Shown: piece after piece, positions 42,972 to 44,686 of the stretch
How positions within the stretch are numbered: position 1 is the stretch's first letter
Layout: each line of letters opens with the position of its first letter
Assembly: GCA_030267965.1 (NCBI GenBank)
Contig: BRYA01000623.1
Span: forward strand, 1 to 44,686
Direction of reading: 5' to 3'
Source of the DNA: Triparma columacea
Taxonomy: Eukaryota; Sar; Bolidophyceae; Parmales; Triparmaceae
DNA: 44,686 nt
The notes under the pieces: generated by a model
Databases searched by the model: none
Seen by the model: the letters and a program-made list of their open reading frames with translations, nothing else
Told to the model about the DNA's origin: nothing
Position numbers and translations under genes: made by a program

Positions 42972-43969
42972 TCAGAGAAAAGCGTACGTAACAACTCCCC
43001 CACCACCCCGAATCTGCTTCAACCTCTTGGTACTCCTCAAGATATTCAATACTGCCCTCGCAGTGCTCTCTCCTCCCCTAAAGAACGCACAGCAGTCTCT
43101 CAAGTCCTGTTCACTGACGAAGAAGAGTCCCTCGTGCTCGGGCACCACAGTCTCTCTGTGGTGAATGATGAGCTGCTGGAACTTTTTGGTCTTCCTGCCC
43201 TTGCCACTCGCCTGACTCAAAGCCTTGTACTTGTTTGCAGCCACATCGTTGATGTCCACGACCGCATCATTCAGGGCCGACAAGGTGACGCGACTGCGGA
43301 TCGACTTCTGCACGGACATCAACTCGCTCTCCGAAACAATCTCAATCTTGGGAGAGTTTCTCAAAGTGTTCACAGAGGGAGCAGACATCAAAGAAATGGT
43401 GTCGGTATCGGCGACGGAAGAGCTATCCTCGGCGACGTTGGAAGCGACGACGGGAATGCTGAGGGGTGGAGCAGGATGGTTTGCGCTCGACATAGTGGAC
43501 AGGGCGTCCCCGGGGAGTTTGGATGGCAGGTGAGGCATAATGGAGGCGAGAAACTCCTTTTGTTTCAACGCCACATCCCTGTTCTTCTCCATCTCCTTGC
43601 TTGCGGACTTTTGAGGCGAATTCTAGTGAGGTCAGAAGATGAAAAGTGACAATATATCAGTGGTGACACGACACAACTCACCTTCTCGTCCTCAATAACA
43701 ATTTCCAGCAATTCTGCCCTCTTCTCCAAATCAGCCAATGTAGTATCCAAAGCTTTCAAAGTTTCAACAGTCGAAGAAGCTAATGAATCCCCAACTCCCC
43801 TGTTGGGGTCACAGTTCTCTGGATCATTTGAAGGCGAGGGATTGAGCAGGTGGTTCCTGATCTCTGAGAGATCACTGAGCCTGTTTACGTCATCATTCAA
43901 GCTAGAAATCACCTTGGTAAACGAATCAACGAGCTCCTCCGCAGTGGTAGCGGCAGTGGTACTAGACAT
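42972..43969 (-). CDS. SKA1: SKA1-like spindle and kinetochore-associated protein
   Basis: Exons 43969-43682 and 43622-42972 join in phase for 312 residues. The N-terminal about 100 residues are coiled-coil-like, as in the SKA core-complex helices (LKALDTTLADLEKRAELLEI). A Ser-rich, Pro-rich linker follows. The C-terminal 130 residues match the SKA1 winged-helix microtubule-binding domain: RVTLSALNDAVVDINDVAAN and KYKALSQ (human: GRLTYDQINAVIKEINKA, KYKIL), GLFFVSEQDLRDCC, AVLNILRSTKRLKQIRGGG and TYAFL. SKA1 couples kinetochores to depolymerising microtubule ends in mitosis. The match is by eye but extends across the whole domain. ATG 43969 fits better than upstream non-ATG codons. Confidence 0.85.
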
Positions 43970-44380
43970 GTCAATTCTTTTCAAATGCAAGGGACAAGAA
44001 TGGGGCAACCGTCAAAAAATTTGAGCTTTCACAATCAAATCTCTTTTTCAACCAAAATTTACGAAACGAAGATATAATAAAGAATTGAGGAGGGCAGAGA
44101 GACGTGTCAAGTCGCTTCCACCGCGCCCTCCCGTCCCCTGACGCTGAAATATCTCTCAAAATCTATACTTTCAACTGATGAATTGCGCTTCTCCCCCTCT
44201 CCTCCCGTCTTTCCCTAGCTGCACACGTTCCCTCGCAATTGATACCCCTAAACCACGAAAAATCTAGTCCCGTCCTACGAGATTGCCATTAAAAAGTCCT
44301 CTCTTCAAGGCAAAGGTCAAGGCCAAACACCAAACTCATCGGACTTTTCTGTTTCTCTTTTGACTGGCAAATTAATCAAG
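43970..44380. other. Divergent intergenic region
   Basis: It lies between the SKA1-like gene (-) and the EGF-like secreted protein gene (+). I see no exon or RNA gene; AT-rich sequence near 44010-44090 flanks the SKA1 side. Confidence 0.5.
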
Positions 44381-44653
44381 ATGATTAAGGCTCTCACTCT
44401 CTTTGTCGTTATCGGCATGGCCGCCGCCGAGTGCCCCAACGCTTGTTCTGGACACGGAGACTGCTCTGCTTTCGATGTGAGTGCCGTCACTTCCTCACTA
44501 GGGCACAAATTGTGTCAGGTCCCCAACCGACGTTCGTTGGGATGGAAACTCTTGGATTTACCCTCATCTGACCCCCCCTCCCCCCCTACCCCCCCCTACC
44601 CCCGTAGCAATGCAACTGCGACCGCAACTGGCAGGCCGCTGATTGCTCTGAGC
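44381..44653 (+). CDS. Secreted EGF-like protein, partial (5' end only)
   Basis: Exon 1, 44381-44476, encodes a signal peptide (MIKALTLFVVIGMAAA) followed by ECPNACSGHGDCSAFD. Exon 2, 44608-44653, continues QCNCDRNWQAADCSE and ends at a GTAAGT donor, after which the gene leaves the window. The two parts make one EGF-like module with six cysteines in the C-x3-C-S-G-H-G-x-C-x-C-x-C pattern. Secreted proteins with such modules near the N-terminus are common in stramenopiles, including flagellar-hair and cell-surface proteins; the exact product cannot be known from this fragment. Confidence 0.8.
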
Positions 44654-44686
44654 GTAAGTAACCCCTCAAAGTTGTCTCAAATTCCC

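Overview
This is a gene-dense nuclear window from a eukaryote, most likely a unicellular stramenopile alga of the bolidophyte, pelagophyte or diatom kind. The evidence is many short spliceosomal introns (mostly about 65-270 nt) with GTGAG/GTAAG donors, CTAAC-type branch sites and C-rich polypyrimidine tracts; eukaryote-only housekeeping genes (V-ATPase A, beta-adaptin, ESCRT-II Vps25, YIPF6, glucosidase II beta, complex I LYR subunit, SKA1); one beta-adaptin gene of the AP-1/AP-2 type; and a secreted EGF-like CSGHG protein of a style common in heterokonts. Lineage is an inference; no marker gene is present.

I rebuilt 21 protein-coding genes by joining exons in phase. On the left: a sialidase-like BNR protein with a LamG-like tail and one frameshift (101-2617, +), complex I LYR subunit NDUFA6 (2875-3819, +), type I methionine aminopeptidase (4152-5584, +), beta-adaptin (8704-5735, -), an ankyrin/WW protein (9274-11186, +), and a 1794-residue anoctamin (16966-11240, -). 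In the middle: an SGNH hydrolase (17142-18304, +), an orphan (18404-19018, +), a 2072-residue multi-pass protein joining a malectin-like segment, a START-like domain and leucine-rich repeats (25751-19137, -), and mitochondrial D-lactate dehydrogenase (27875-26076, -).

On the right: a histidine phosphatase (28441-29148, +), an AT-rich island, a multi-pass membrane protein (30908-29819, -), VPS25 (30987-31739, +), a cytosolic-type sulfotransferase (32948-31800, -), YIPF6 (32986-33948, +), glucosidase II beta (34309-36298, +), a PARP-fold protein (37960-36344, -), V-ATPase subunit A (38403-40289, +), an orphan membrane protein (40614-42862, +), a SKA1-like kinetochore protein (43969-42972, -), and the start of an EGF-like secreted protein (44381 to the window edge, +).

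The genes do not form one pathway, although membrane traffic is well represented (beta-adaptin, VPS25, YIPF6, glucosidase II beta, V-ATPase, anoctamin). Neighbours are usually divergent or convergent with 40-400 bp between them.

The most notable signal lies in the introns. Two introns of the D-lactate dehydrogenase gene carry the same 69-nt sequence (63 of 69 bases identical, same length, from a GTACGCGGG start to the acceptor AG). Two neighbouring introns of the giant START/LRR gene share a related 3' half. A CGCTTCGCTCATCG(T/C)AG-like 3' end recurs in introns of at least five genes. This pattern is expected if introns have been spread by copying (introner-like elements).
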